Assembly (NCBI GenBank): GCA_034769895.1
Contig: CM068373.1
Location: 25,320,120-25,384,119, forward strand
From: Magicicada septendecula
Taxonomy: Eukaryota > Arthropoda > Insecta > Hemiptera > Cicadidae
Length of the DNA: 64,000 bases
Reading direction: 5' to 3'
Below, in pieces: positions 10,416 to 20,676 of this stretch. A program made the position numbers and the translations under genes. The notes below the pieces were generated by a model. The model saw only the letters and a program-made list of their open reading frames with translations, made no database searches and was not told the DNA's origin. Position 1 is the stretch's first letter. Each line of letters begins with the position of its first letter.

Positions 10416-11906
10416 CTCTGCGTTCACTGTTTAGTTGATAGCACGGGCAGGCAATTGCCATGCTATTCAAACGGAGACCTTGTACTACTCGCCCGAATAA
10501 AAACATCGACTCACGCTGTCACATCGAAACTTCACTCGGCGCTTAAGGGTTATAAATTAGTATAATTGTAAACTATTGTCAGTGAGTGAAACAATCTTTA
10601 TTTACTGTATTTAAGTTGACAAATATAAACGTTTAAAAAAAAAATGTAATTTGTAGCAAGATAATAATTGTTCATAATTCTGTTTATGTGTCTCTTGACA
10701 CATTAGGTTTTTTCCACATACTTGACCATTTCAATAATTTACAATTTTCGTACCAAAATCAAAAATAATTGTTTTGTTCCAATTTACTGTAATTTTAATG
10801 GTTTTTTTTCTAATCAAAGAAAATTATTCAGTTTTGTACATTATTTATTGCAAGAATTACAGAAAAAAATTTTTAATTTTTAACGGTTAAATGACATTAT
10901 ATTAAGAGAAGATTTTCGGGAAAAGATGCTGTATGCTATAATTTGGAACTAAAAGATTTTTTCCTTAAGTTATTTATATTGCTTATCTACAAAAACTTAC
11001 CGATTTTACTCGAGAGAATTCACCCTGGACATGGCACTGCCGGTAGAGGACACCTCATCGTCACTTCCACTCGACGATTCCGTAAGTTGTATTATAAAAG
11101 GGCCGATATCGTCTTGAAGGTTGTCTGCCTCCCACATGTTTTCTTCCACTTTCTCTACATGTTTACAATAATTTTTCCATTGTTGTTCTGACACGGTATC
11201 AAAAGCGTTTTCAATTAATGGAGTCATGAGATTGTTCTTAAATTTAGTATTATGCATCCCCACATGCCTCTTCACTTGACTCCAAACAAGTTCTATGGGG
11301 TTCAGTTCACAGTGATACGGATGGAGACGCAACACTGTGAACCCATGGTCTTTGGCTTTTTCGTCTGCAACGTGGTACACATATAAGTGTTTAACTTTCG
11401 AAACATCTTCTAATAGTTCCTTCTTCAGGCTGTCTTCCGGGAAATCTATATTTTTTTTGTAACACACATTTTTATGAAAATAAGCTTTATGCCATATCGT
11501 TGGGCACCCTTCGGGCTCTAACATATCCAATTTTAACCAGCCTTTTTAATGGGTTTTGGATAAATAAGTGTTAACAATCAAAAATTCAAACATTGCTCTG
11601 TGCGCGTAACCACAGACACACATACACACACATATAGACAAACAGACAACTTGACGGGACCAGTACCATTGACTTGAATTTCAGTAAAAACATACCAATA
11701 TAAATCAATGCAACTTAAGATAAAGCTTATTTTATTTTAGTTCATATGGGTTTTATTTTAATAATAAGGCTTTGCTACATATGATTTAGTAACATCGATG
11801 AAGCATTAGAGAGTGACGATGAACGTTAGTCGATGTAGTTAGGGCAGGTAGCAGCGCGACAACCCCTCATAAGGCCCGTGCTATCAACTAAACAGTGAAC
11901 GGAGAG
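10416..11906 (-). mobile_element. IS630/Tc1-like DNA transposon with ~33-bp TIRs
   Basis: Left end CTCTGCGTTCACTGTTTAGT and onward to GCACGGGC (10416-10448) is matched in inverted form at the right end, finishing at 11906, with one mismatch over about 33 bases. TA flanks both ends (10414-10415; 11907-11908), the insertion signature of the IS630-Tc1-mariner superfamily. The element encloses the transposase fragment at 11006-11530. Total 1.49 kb. Confidence 0.85.
11006..11530 (-). pseudogene. DDE transposase C-terminal fragment of the IS630/Tc1-like element
   Basis: 174 residues. Core motif DHGFTVLRLHPYHCELNPIE followed by LVWSQVKRHVG is the C-terminal DDE block (the HCELNPIE glutamate being the third acidic residue) of a family common in insect genomes, annotated as DDE_3/'uncharacterized' proteins. 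An acidic tail (SSSGSDDEVSSTGS) ends the frame. Upstream (11531-11850) no helix-turn-helix or first two catalytic aspartates were found, so the N-terminal half seems lost. Confidence 0.8.
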
Positions 11907-12069
11907 TAGGAGACTGCACGCGACCATAAAAAGTGTCACGGTCTGAGAAGTGTGGTGAAAATGGAAACCATCAGGAAAGTATAATCTTATTACACTATGC
12001 AACGCGCAAGGTATCACCAGATCTCGTAGCTCAAGTCTCAGGTTCAAATGTCTCCCAGCATTTACAGAG

Positions 12070-12500
12070 GCACGTGCCAGACGATCTGTCGAAAAATCAG
12101 CCATATTTTTACAAGAATGGCACGTCGAGATAAACAACTAAAGTTCTACAAAGTTTTGACAGTCCCTGTGCTGTCCTGTGGGTGTGGATTATGTACAATA
12201 ACCAAGTAGCAGGACAGTAAAATGAAGGCCTTAGAAATGGCGTTCTTAAGAGGAGTAAAATGTGTTTTAAATTTGACTGTATAAAGAGTTAAGCTTTATG
12301 AGAAGAGTTACAAGTTTTAACTGGAATGAAAATTAAGAGATTACTAACAACGGTGGAAAAAACACTTAGAAAGAATGTCAGATTCTAGACTGGCCAAAAA
12401 AGTCTGGAAATACAAACCTATAGGACACAGGTGTGTGGGTAGACCCAGGAAGAGATGGCTGGAGGATCTTTGAAGGCGCAACAGGCAGCACCTTGCCTAA
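12070..12500 (+). pseudogene. LINE 3'-end relic (same family as 16.6-19.2 kb)
   Basis: Frames read MKALEMAFLRGVK, then KYKPIGHRCVGRPRKRWLED, the C-terminal 'GRP+.RW.D' signature of RTE/Jockey-like LINEs. The DNA is alignable by eye with 18760-19170 (shared CCTATAGGACACAGGTGTGT). Multiple stops; no RT core in this copy. Confidence 0.78.
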
Positions 12501-12800
12501 TGTAACTTTCTTAATTCTTAATTTTGATGTAACAAAGAGATTCTGACCTTCGAATGACTGAATTAGTCCTCATTTTCAAATAAACATGGTATTTTCCTGT
12601 ATTGTTCATAGAAATATTCTAGTTTCCCTAATGAGTTTTGAATTTTAAATATCGGTATGGGGAACCATACATGACTTCCATGTTCTAAGATTTATATTTA
12701 ATATGATTTTCGAAATGAAATATTGCCATAAAAAACTTACTTCTTTCTTCAGCCTTAACCACAGTACTCTGGTCACTAACATATACCACCCAAGTTAGCG
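12501..12800. other. non-coding, nothing recognised
   Basis: AT-rich; leads into the hammerhead-like motif. Confidence 0.45.
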
Positions 12801-12807
12801 CACACGA

Positions 12808-12856
12808 TTTTCACTGATGATGGCAGTCGATAGCACTGCCGAAACGTCTGGTTTTG
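12808..12856 (+). ncRNA. hammerhead-like ribozyme motif (Penelope type)
   Basis: CTGATGA (12814-12820), one unpaired T, a perfect six-pair stem GGCAGT/ACTGCC (12822-12827 with 12835-12840) around a 7-base loop, then GAAAC (12841-12845) and GTC. This is the CUGANGA - stem II - GAAA core of hammerhead ribozymes found in the terminal repeats of Penelope-like retroelements. Stem III is almost absent (GAAAC runs straight into GTC) and stem I is only ~3 pairs, so self-cleavage is doubtful. No GIY-YIG or RT was seen next to it. Confidence 0.5.
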
Positions 12857-13241
12857 TAGAAAACATTGGACCACGGTCAAACAGCCCGGTAAGGAAAATT
12901 TTACCAACAAACTACTTATTTGTTGCCGATAACTTAGTACATATGACATATAAATTAAAATTATCCCCTCCCTCTTTAACTATCATTTTCATTTATAGAA
13001 AATTGCCCCCACTCCCTTCAACTAGCCTTTTTATTTATAGATATTTCATCTGCGTTTCTACAGTGGATTATTATGACCTTCTTTTCAGGATACTTTATTT
13101 ATCAAAATTAAGTACTTTAGACTCGTTAAAACATAAAAGATTGTAGGTAAACTACCATTTCCCCTTAACCGATCTTCACCAAAAGATTCTATTTTATCAT
13201 TTTATTTCACCAAAAGATCTTCGCCACACATTTGGCTTCTA

Positions 13242-13700
13242 TTGTATGGTGTAACAATCCCTATTCACTTCATACGCATCCATCCTTCTTCATCTTCTTC
13301 TTTTTCACTCCATGGCTTGTGCTATAGCCCATTCCGACTTCACAGAGTCTCTTACCATATTTTCCTGGGTCTTCCACGATCTCTCGTCTCCACTGGCGCT
13401 TGTTTAGGAATACGCATGTCTACCATGCCTTCCACGTGCGACTTACAATTCTGCCTATATTCTTTATTATCTCCAGAACCGACCGTAAACTTAGGGTCTT
13501 TCGTTATGTCGTCGTTTCGTAGACGATCTCTCAAACTTTTAAATCCCTTAACTACTTTTAAAAATATCATTTCGAGGCTTTTATTTTTGAAATACCTTTT
13601 TTTAAGGAGAGTCCATGTTTCACATCCATACTTTAAAGTCGGCACAACCACGAGCTTATAGAACTGTAGCCGTGTCTCCCTCTACGTTTTATTCTCCAAT
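13242..13700 (-). pseudogene. LINE RT C-terminal relic
   Basis: Minus-strand frame contains VVPTLKYGCETWTLLKKR ('L.YG.E.W.L' block after the RT thumb), then DRLRNDDI and ETRDRGRPRKIW, the C-terminal signature of RTE/Jockey-like LINEs. It is 5'-truncated and has no catalytic RT motifs. Closely follows the layout of the relics at 4097, 14740 and 45227. Confidence 0.78.
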
Positions 13701-14735
13701 AGTCGTCTTCTTGTTCCACAGGTGTAACTAAATTTCTCATTCATCCTGTCTGTATAATTTTTATAATTCGTGTTTTCAAACCAAAACGTAATCTTCTAAT
13801 TTAGTTGTCATTTTTCAACCAACCTTTGGCTTAAAGAGGAAATACAAATTCGGCTTTCGTATGACGTGCGGGCAACAAGTGCTGGCCAGCTTCGATTTCC
13901 AAATCGTCCGTTTGGATTCAGTTTTTGTTTTAATATTAACGTTATTTTTTAAATTTAAAATTTTCAAGTGTTGTGTTTTATGTTGCGTGTTATTTGTACC
14001 TGTGTCGACGACGCTCTCCTGAGTGGAAATTTTTTATAAATGTTATGTAGTAAGTTTACTAAATGATCCAATTGAAGATGGAACACAACTGTTCCGAAAT
14101 CCATCTTGGGTGAAAAACTAAAAAATCACCGACTGGAATACCTAGAGGTGTACTTGTAAGTACTAAAAATTCTTTATACATTATTAAAGGTCTTCTTTGA
14201 CTGTTTCAAAAAAATTTCATAAAAAAAAATAAAAATTGTTAGAATTTACAACTATAAGTATTAAGACTATTAGAGGGACGTACTATTTCGATCACTGTTT
14301 TTTTTTTCACATCAAGTGTCATTTTGGCTACGAAACAACTCTATAGCCGTCTTCAGGCAAAATATACACGTTTTGTGCGCCAATTCGGCGCGCGCGCGTG
14401 TGTGGTGTCTTGTAGATTACATATTTGGTAAGTTTTATTTATTTATTTTTGTTTTCTTTATGTAAATATTTTTGTATGTTTTGACTCCTTGTCGGTTGTG
14501 AGACAGTATTATTTATTTTTATTTGTGATGCTAAAGTGGCTGTATTTTTGTCTTAAGCCGGCTACAGACTTGTTGCATAACGGAAACGTCACTTTCAAGA
14601 AGATACGTACTTAGTAGTGATGGAAGAAGACCATTCTTCAAGTGGGCTTAGTGTCAATAACCCATCATTGAAAGAAATTATTACTTAGTATGTTGTTTTA
14701 TGTTAATGATTTTATCTACGAACAAGTTCGCAAAC
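13701..14735. other. non-coding, nothing recognised
   Basis: AT-rich with several T-runs and a short CG/TG alternation (about 14388-14404). No supportable gene. Confidence 0.45.
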
Positions 14736-14739
14736 CACC

Positions 14740-15330
14740 CTCCTTAATCTAAACCAAAGGCCAGTTAAACGTGCAAGCAAATTTACATATCTCGGTACTA
14801 TAGTCAATAAACAATGGGACCAGTCTCAAAAAGTAAATAGCAGAATTGAAAAGGCAAGAGCAGTGTACACTAGAACGAGCAGTTTATTCAAAAGTCACGA
14901 ATTAACAATAAACACAAAGATGAGACTTTAACGCTGCTACGTATTCTCGGTCCTCTTCTACCGTGTAGAATCTTGGACTTCGAATGAAGCCACAAATAGA
15001 AACTTGGAATCTTTCGAAAGAATACCGTGTAATAACTACTTCATCCGCCAATTTTTAAAAAATTAGTATCTTTCGAAATGTGTCTTTATCGTAGAATACT
15101 GAGCATTCCATGGAAAGCACATATAACTGATGTTGAAGTTCTTAGAAAGATAAAGATATATAGGGGAGTTATTAACACAGTGAAGATAAGAAATCTTCAG
15201 TATCTTGGACATCTCATGAGAAATGAACAGAGATTTTACTTATTGTAGTCCATACTAGAGGGCAAAGTACCTGGAAAGAGAGGAGTTGGGACACCAAGAA
15301 TATCATGGCTGATAAATTTAAGGACCTGGG
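14740..15330 (+). pseudogene. LINE RT C-terminal relic
   Basis: Reads RPVKRASKFTYLGTIVNKQW ('F.YLG' block), then SRIEKARAVYTRTSSLFKSH and, after frame changes, FYRVESWTSN, in the order expected C-terminal to the RT core. The catalytic YADD is absent and stops are frequent. A 5'-truncated dead copy. Confidence 0.75.
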
Positions 15331-15674
15331 TGTATTTTGGCATGAATACAACTGAGTTATTCCTTGCAGCAGTAGAGAAAGTGACAATGGTCTGTATGAT
15401 ATCCAACGTCCGAAACGGATAGGAAGTATCAGAAGAAGGTGTTGTTTTTGATAACAAGAATTTAAAGAATTAACGACTGAGAAACGTGGTTTCCAATTAT
15501 ATAAAACTTAAACCCCTAAACTTATAATTACATGTAGCTCTTTTAACTACAATTATACAGTTTACTTCAAATATTTTCTATTCAAATATAGTCACTTTTC
15601 TATTTCTTCTCTATCGTTTTGTAAACTGTATTTATATTAGAGCCATTTGGTATCCGATTTCTTATCTCACTTAC
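15331..15674. other. intron side sequence, nothing recognised
   Basis: Lies just downstream (minus strand) of an aminopeptidase exon with a GTAAGT donor, so it is intron if the gene continues leftward; the following exon was not found. Confidence 0.5.
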
Positions 15675-15878
15675 TCTGTAATGGTAGTATATAGATGAGC
15701 TTGCGAAGAGATGGTCATAATGGAGTATGTTGGTGACAAACGTTATCCACGCTGGATAATAATCCTCTTTGTCCATGTACATTGTCAAATTCAGAGCTGT
15801 TGTTAGTTCAATGTATCCTGCTCTGGCCAGATGGAAGGCGTCGTCTATGAGGTTGGCTCTATCTGCAGGCGGAATTTC
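15675..15878 (-). CDS. aminopeptidase N-like (M1), ERAP1_C-domain exon
   Basis: Exon of 204 bp (68 codons, phase 0 both ends) encoding EIPPADRANLIDDAFHLARA then YIELTTALNLTMYMDKE. This is the conserved 'R..L.DD.F.LA..G' helix pair at the start of the M1 aminopeptidase C-terminal (ERAP1_C) domain. Acceptor ...TTGCAAAG before 15878, donor GTAAGT after 15675. Its phase fits the preceding exon at 19567-19694. The next exon was not located; the gene may continue to the left of the window or in small unrecognised exons. M1 enzymes remove N-terminal residues from peptides, usually as membrane ectoenzymes in insects; active-site exons are not in this window. Confidence 0.9.
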
Positions 15879-16589
15879 CTTTGCAACACAAAATACAATA
15901 ATGTAATTTTGCAGACACACAATGCAATAATTGGTACATACCTACAGTTACGTGTAAATAAATTTTATAATATTTGCATTTTGCCAAATACGATTGTCAT
16001 TGTAACTGAATTTGGCAATCAGCTTTAATGACGAGTGTTTGAAAATAATTTCAAATTACTGTTCACACATATATTTTGTAATTCACTTTTGACATTAACA
16101 TCGACACTTATATTGAATTGACATTTGCATGGACAACGACAATAAGGGCAACATTACAGATGGCAAGTAACTTATCTTAAGTTATTAAATGAATATTTCT
16201 TTATGGAGGTAAAGTATTTAATCATTGAGAACAAAAACGTACTACTCATTTCATATAACTTTTGTCGGCATTAGAACTGTTCTCAGGAAAATCATTGAAA
16301 CCAGTATTAACAATTGCAAAGTGATGAACGAGAATTTAACTGACATAATTTTATAAAATATAATTTAAAAACAATTCTGTTTGTAAGAACGCTTTATGAG
16401 GAATATATAAATTTAATAATTAATTAAATATAGATTATTATTATTATGAATGACTGCCATAACTCTTAATGTGAATAAGTTTGGTTGACATTGGATACAA
16501 ATCGTGTGCAAGGATCATAAACCACCATCTGCAGACTATTTCGAGCATCTTATTTTGGAAGTACAAAACGGCGTCGAGAAAAGCAGATC
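15879..16589. other. aminopeptidase intron, unique AT-rich sequence
   Basis: Part of the 3.7-kb intron 15879-19566. No element recognised before the LINE relic. Confidence 0.6.
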
Positions 16590-16782
16590 TTGTACAGACA
16601 ATGCGTTTATTATGACGCAAATCGTTGAGAAGTTTCAATGATTGGTGGCACAAATCGCGAGTTAAATAAAGAAACGCACATAGCTTTCGTTGATTTTGAG
16701 GCCTTTGATTGAGTAGATAGAAATTTGGTTAAACTAATAGTAGAAGAAGAATTATCACTGTTGCACACCACTATATAAAAAT

Positions 16783-16832
16783 TATTCCGACTAGCGCTTT
16801 CAAGCTTCACAGCTCATCGTCAGATCGGAAAT
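16783..16832 (-). ncRNA. hammerhead-like ribozyme motif, left arm
   Basis: Minus strand: stem I 5' side TTTCCGAT, CTGACGA, unpaired T, stem II GAGCT-GTGA-AGCTT, GAAA, GCGCTA, then stem I 3' side GTCGGAA. Stem I pairs over seven bases if cleavage follows CUA. All hammerhead core positions are present. Mirror copy at 17567-17614. Confidence 0.6.
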
Positions 16833-17355
16833 GAAACAAATAACCTGAAAACAAACCCTTCACCCCCACCCCACACCACACTGCTCACACACAACAAGCT
16901 GTAATTCAATGTCCCTTCCCCACCCTCAGCCCTGTCCCAACATCTGGTCAGTTACATATTTTTCTAGCAAATTCCTTGTGTTTTACTGTTGTGTGTGTGT
17001 GTGTGTGTCCTCCCTTCTTCTCTTTCTTTCAATATTTCTAACTCCTCCCTAAGCTTCCTTTCAACTGTGTTATTTACTACTTTGTAATTTCGTAGTCTTC
17101 CAAAAGAAAGAAAAGAAATATTGAAAGAAAGAGAAAAAGGGTTAGACAAATTAATTAATACTAAAATTAAATTTGATAATGAAGAAATATTTTATAACAT
17201 AATTATGAAGTAAATGATAGAGGACAAGAATAATAATGATAATAATGATAGATAAGATTAAGAATTAAATTTCATAGGACTAATTAGGTGTTTTTAAAAT
17301 AATGGTGTGTGACTGGTCCACATGTGTGGATGAGAAAGACTAGGTTTTAAAGTAT

Positions 17356-17356
<1 letters not shown>

Positions 17357-17403
<47 letters not shown>
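17357..17403. repeat. (CA)n microsatellite
   Basis: About 23 CA units; its inverted counterpart is the shorter (GT)n at 16989-17008 in the opposite arm of the fold-back insertion. Confidence 0.97.
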
Positions 17404-17404
<1 letters not shown>

Positions 17405-17566
17405 ACACAACACTGAAACACAAGGAATTTGCTAGAAAAATATGTAACTGACCAGATGGTGGGACAGGGCTGAGGGTGGGGAATTGACATTGAATTATAG
17501 CTTGTTGTGTGTAAGCAGGGTGTGGTGGGGTGGGGTGTAGGGTTTGTTTTCACGTTATTTGTTTCA

Positions 17567-17614
17567 TTTCCGATCTGACGATGAGCTGTGAAGCTTGAAA
17601 GCGCTAATCGGAAT
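17567..17614 (+). ncRNA. hammerhead-like ribozyme motif, right arm
   Basis: CTGACGA at 17575-17581, stem II at 17583-17596, GAAA at 17597-17600, then GCGCTA. The stem I 3' side reads ATCGGAA here (GTCGGAA in the left copy), improving the U-A pair next to the core. Opposite orientation to the left-arm copy. Confidence 0.6.
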
Positions 17615-18040
17615 AATTTTTATATAGTGGTGTGCAACAGTGATAATTCTGCTTGTGATTTTAACCACTAAGACAAATTTTTTCATTAAACTAATAGTAG
17701 AACAACGGAGATATCCTCAACAACTTATAAGAACTATAGAAGACCTATAGACTGGAACAAGAACAGCTGTCGAAAATAACTGTAAGATATCTCAACAAAT
17801 ATCTCTCAACTAAATTGTTAGACAAGGATACAGTATATCACATACAATTATTTTAACATTTATGTTGACGATCTGGTAAGGAAATTGAAACATCTAGTCA
17901 ACACTGGTATTAAGTTGTCACAAGACATATATTTGAATGTCCACTTGTCTGCTGACGACTTGCTTATACTTCAGAATACAGATTCTAATTTGGAAAGATC
18001 TGTTTTTAAGCTTTATCAGATTTTGCAAACAATACAACAT

Positions 18041-18575
18041 TCTTACGACATTACAGAAGAATCTTCGTGTTTCTCGAATGTTCCAGTGGAATCCAGCTGT
18101 AATGTATGCGTACGTGATTCTCAACATGCGTTAGCTAGATTGTGCCAGAATTCGCGCGGCCGCGCGCTGTGTGCAAGGCCACAGTCAATTACGTTCTGGT
18201 GTTTTCTAGTAGCGTTCTTGACGGGCAATATGGAATATTCTGGATTTTCGGCGGGGTAAAAATACAAGTACTCAGCGACTCTCAGTTCAGTTTGACTTGC
18301 GATTTATTGTAATCAGCTTCGTAATATTGTGGCGAAGTGTTATATGTTTTACAATTGTGCGTGGCAATTATAATACAATTTTGTTTTATATTAGTAGACA
18401 TTTTTATTGCGTGTGAACAATTTCTATTTGATTTGTTGTAAGACTCTCTCTTGTAGATTACAAACTGTTTAACTGTGATAATTAAAGCTGGTTATTAGTG
18501 ACTTAATTGGTGTCTTGTATTTTGTTTTCCACTGTACCGTACGACGATCAGTTAGACCGCCGTATTAATATAACA
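18041..18575 (+). mobile_element. solo Gypsy-family LTR (long form), inserted in the LINE relic
   Basis: Starts TCTTACGACATTACAGAAGA and ends ...TATAACA, aligning along its length with the solo LTR at 7394-7963, including the U5-like segment (shared GTGACTTAATTGGTGTCTTG). The LINE reading breaks here and resumes at 18576. The left border is ambiguous by ~15 bases because the expected LINE sequence at that point resembles the LTR start. No clear target duplication. Confidence 0.75.
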
Positions 18576-19170
18576 ATCTCCACTGTAAAAACAAAGGTAA
18601 TCCCATGTCAAGGTGTGGAACCAATAAGAACAAAAAATAATGATTAGTGATCAAATTCGAGACCAAATGAGCCACTGAAATTATTTGGTAAATAATATTG
18701 GCTATGACAGAATTTATGATACTGATGTTAAGTTTGGTAAGTACCAAATAATCTTAAGAAAAATCAACCATATTTTTAGAAATAAGATACGTCGAGATAA
18801 AAATAAAAGTTTTACAAACTTATTACAGTCCTTATACTCTTCTACGGTTGTGAATTATGAATTATGACCAAAACAAGACACTAAAATACAAGCCTTGAAA
18901 TTGCCACTATTAAGAAGAGATTAAAGATTTTCTAGACTTGACCGTATAAGTAACGAGTTCATAAAAGAATAGTTACAAGTTTTTAACATGAATGAAAAAT
19001 TACAAGATTTCAAACAACGGTAGGAAAAATACTGAGAAAGAATTTCAGTTTCAACACTGGTCAAACAAGTCTGTAAATACAAACCTATAGGACACAGGTG
19101 TGTAGATAGACCCAGGAAGAGATACATGGAGGATTTGTAAAAGCGGAACAGGCAGAACCTTGCCAATATA

Positions 19171-19566
19171 ATGCTGTAAAGATGATGATCATAATGGCTT
19201 ACCGAGTAATTTTTATTTAGATGTGTTATTTATGTTATGTTTTCAAGCTGACCTCAAAGCTTCCTTTTGTGCAAAAAAATGGAAAATGTGGAAAAATTTT
19301 AAAATTTTCAACGTAATATAACAACGTCATTTTACATTACATAATTACGTTGTCTTCTTGTATTTTGAAATGTATATTTTGTTTTGAAGAGAAAAGCATG
19401 TTTTATAGTATGATAGTTTAACAATAAATTAACTTCATAATTAATTATGTGGTGGAATATTTTGGAAAATGTCTTATCGTAAATTTTCTGAACGCATTAA
19501 ATAAAAGTTGTTCATTTAAATGAATATTCATTACAAGTTGGTTAGCTGTTGATACAGAAGCCTTAC
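19171..19566. other. aminopeptidase intron, AT-rich
   Basis: Unique AT-rich sequence next to the exon donor GTAAGG; nothing else recognised. Confidence 0.6.
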
Positions 19567-19694
19567 CGTATGGTTATTATTAAGTGCGTCAGCCAGACTG
19601 TTCCAATTTTCCAAAGGATACAGGACTCTATAGTAACCACGTTGTCCTTTGTTCAGTTTGTACCAACTCATCCTTGATGGCATCGGTATTGTTA
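19567..19694 (-). CDS. aminopeptidase N-like (M1), exon with the GYYRV motif
   Basis: 128-bp exon encoding (L)TIPMPSRMSWYKLNKGQR then GYYRVLYPLENWNSLADAL. M1 aminopeptidases have 'W...N..Q.GYYRVNYD..NW..L' at the junction of the beta-sandwich and the C-terminal helical domain; here RVLYP replaces RVNYD. Acceptor ...TGTTAG, donor GTAAGG. It begins with two bases completing the codon left open by the 43821-43909 exon and ends in phase 0 to join 15675-15878. The 24.1-kb intron upstream (19695-43820) holds the nested transposons. Confidence 0.9.
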
Positions 19695-20412
19695 CTAACA
19701 GAATAATTACTTATATGTAAAATCCAACACGTATTTTCTATCAGATAGCTGCAATGCAGAAAAACTAAAATCTAAAGTCAGAGTTAAAAGAGAAATATTC
19801 CAATAGACCATATGCGTAATAAGAGTGAAACACAACAATCGGTATAGAGTATGAACGATAAATGACTTGCAGTGGCGTGGCGTCCATGTAACCGCTGTTG
19901 CCGGCGGCAACATTACTGGAAAAAAGAACAAATTATCACGGAATTAATAATTTAGTTGAATTTGAAATCCGAACCATATTAGTAGGGAAATTTGAAGAAA
20001 AGCGTAGCATTGCTTTCGGACTGCTGAGCACTTGCAGCGTCAGACATGTTGCCGGCTCAGACATCGGCTATGTTTTACTGCGTACGGTCATTAACATGGT
20101 AGTATTTTGTCACTGTACAAACTGCGGAGATGGGGCCATATTCGTCCACCCACTGTATGAACCGACAAAACGCTCAGTTGGCTTTTCGTTTCGGAACCAA
20201 TGTGCAGCAGTTACTACCTACACTATATGTGATTTGTTCGTTTAGTTACGTCTTTCTCTGATTTTCTTTATTAATTTTAATTTGATTATTTGTGTTTTGA
20301 TTTATTCTGTGTAAGTATAATGGAGTCAGATCTCTTTAAACCGAGACCCACTTTTTCTGCCAGCGAATGATAGAAAATACTCTATAAAATATTTTGGCTC
20401 TAAAAAGAATAT

Positions 20413-20665
20413 TGTTACGACGGTCTACTTGATCGTCGTAGAGTACTGGTATTTATATCCGCCGAAAATCTAGACGATTCCACATACTACGTATTACCTT
20501 TAAACTACGACGTGATTGCTTGCGGGCGTGACACAGTGAAAGCGGCCGTGTGAATTCTCGCACCGTCTAGCAAATGCGTCTACAAGCACGTGCGCCAAAC
20601 GCTTATATTCTGGATCTCTCTGGAACGTTCGATAAACACGTAGATTGTTCTGTGATGTCGTAACA
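20413..20665 (-). repeat. 3' LTR of the second-layer Gypsy
   Basis: TG...CA-bounded 253-bp repeat, partner 42879-43131. In element orientation it begins TGTTACGACATCACAGAACA and carries TATAAATACC; it ends shortly after, GACCGTCGTAACA. Confidence 0.93.
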
Positions 20666-20676
20666 CTGCACCATCC

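Larger units (their letters stand above)
16746..17695. mobile_element. hammerhead-bearing inverted-repeat (fold-back) insertion, Penelope-like
   Basis: A 950-bp insertion flanked by a perfect 17-bp direct repeat TTAAACTAATAGTAGAA (16729-16745; 17696-17712) that interrupts the LINE reading. Its ends form long inverted arms (about 16746-17008 and 17357-17660) sharing a hammerhead-like core, CACCCC-rich sequence and a CA/GT microsatellite. The right arm extends ~35 bases further. The centre (17010-17350) is AT-rich with a secondary inverted repeat (AGAAATATTGAAAGAAAGAG at about 17116, complement at about 17021). No ORF. Penelope-like elements carry hammerheads in terminal repeats and often insert with inverted truncated copies; assignment rests on that plus the target duplication. 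Confidence 0.72.
16590..19170 (+). pseudogene. LINE reverse transcriptase relic split by two later insertions
   Basis: Three pieces (16590-16745, 17696-18040, 18576-19170) join into one LINE RT order: THIAFVDFEAFD (motif A, with a stop after it), VRQGYSISHTIILTF (motif B region), LSADDLLILQNTDSNLERSV (YADD-type box with Y replaced by S), STVKTKVIPCQGVEPIRTK, then FYGCEL and KYKPIGHRCV at the C-terminus. Many stops and shifts. The gaps are exactly the PLE-like insertion at 16746-17695 and the solo LTR at about 18041-18575. Plus strand, inside the aminopeptidase intron and antisense to that gene. Confidence 0.85.

Noticed and set aside
16444-16810. Minus-strand frames as missing aminopeptidase exons
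   Set aside because: Sequence does not resemble M1 aminopeptidase, and the exon phases 19567-19694 to 15675-15878 already join without an extra exon.
17918-18134. Overlapping small frames on both strands
   Set aside because: Explained by the LINE RT relic and the start of the solo LTR.
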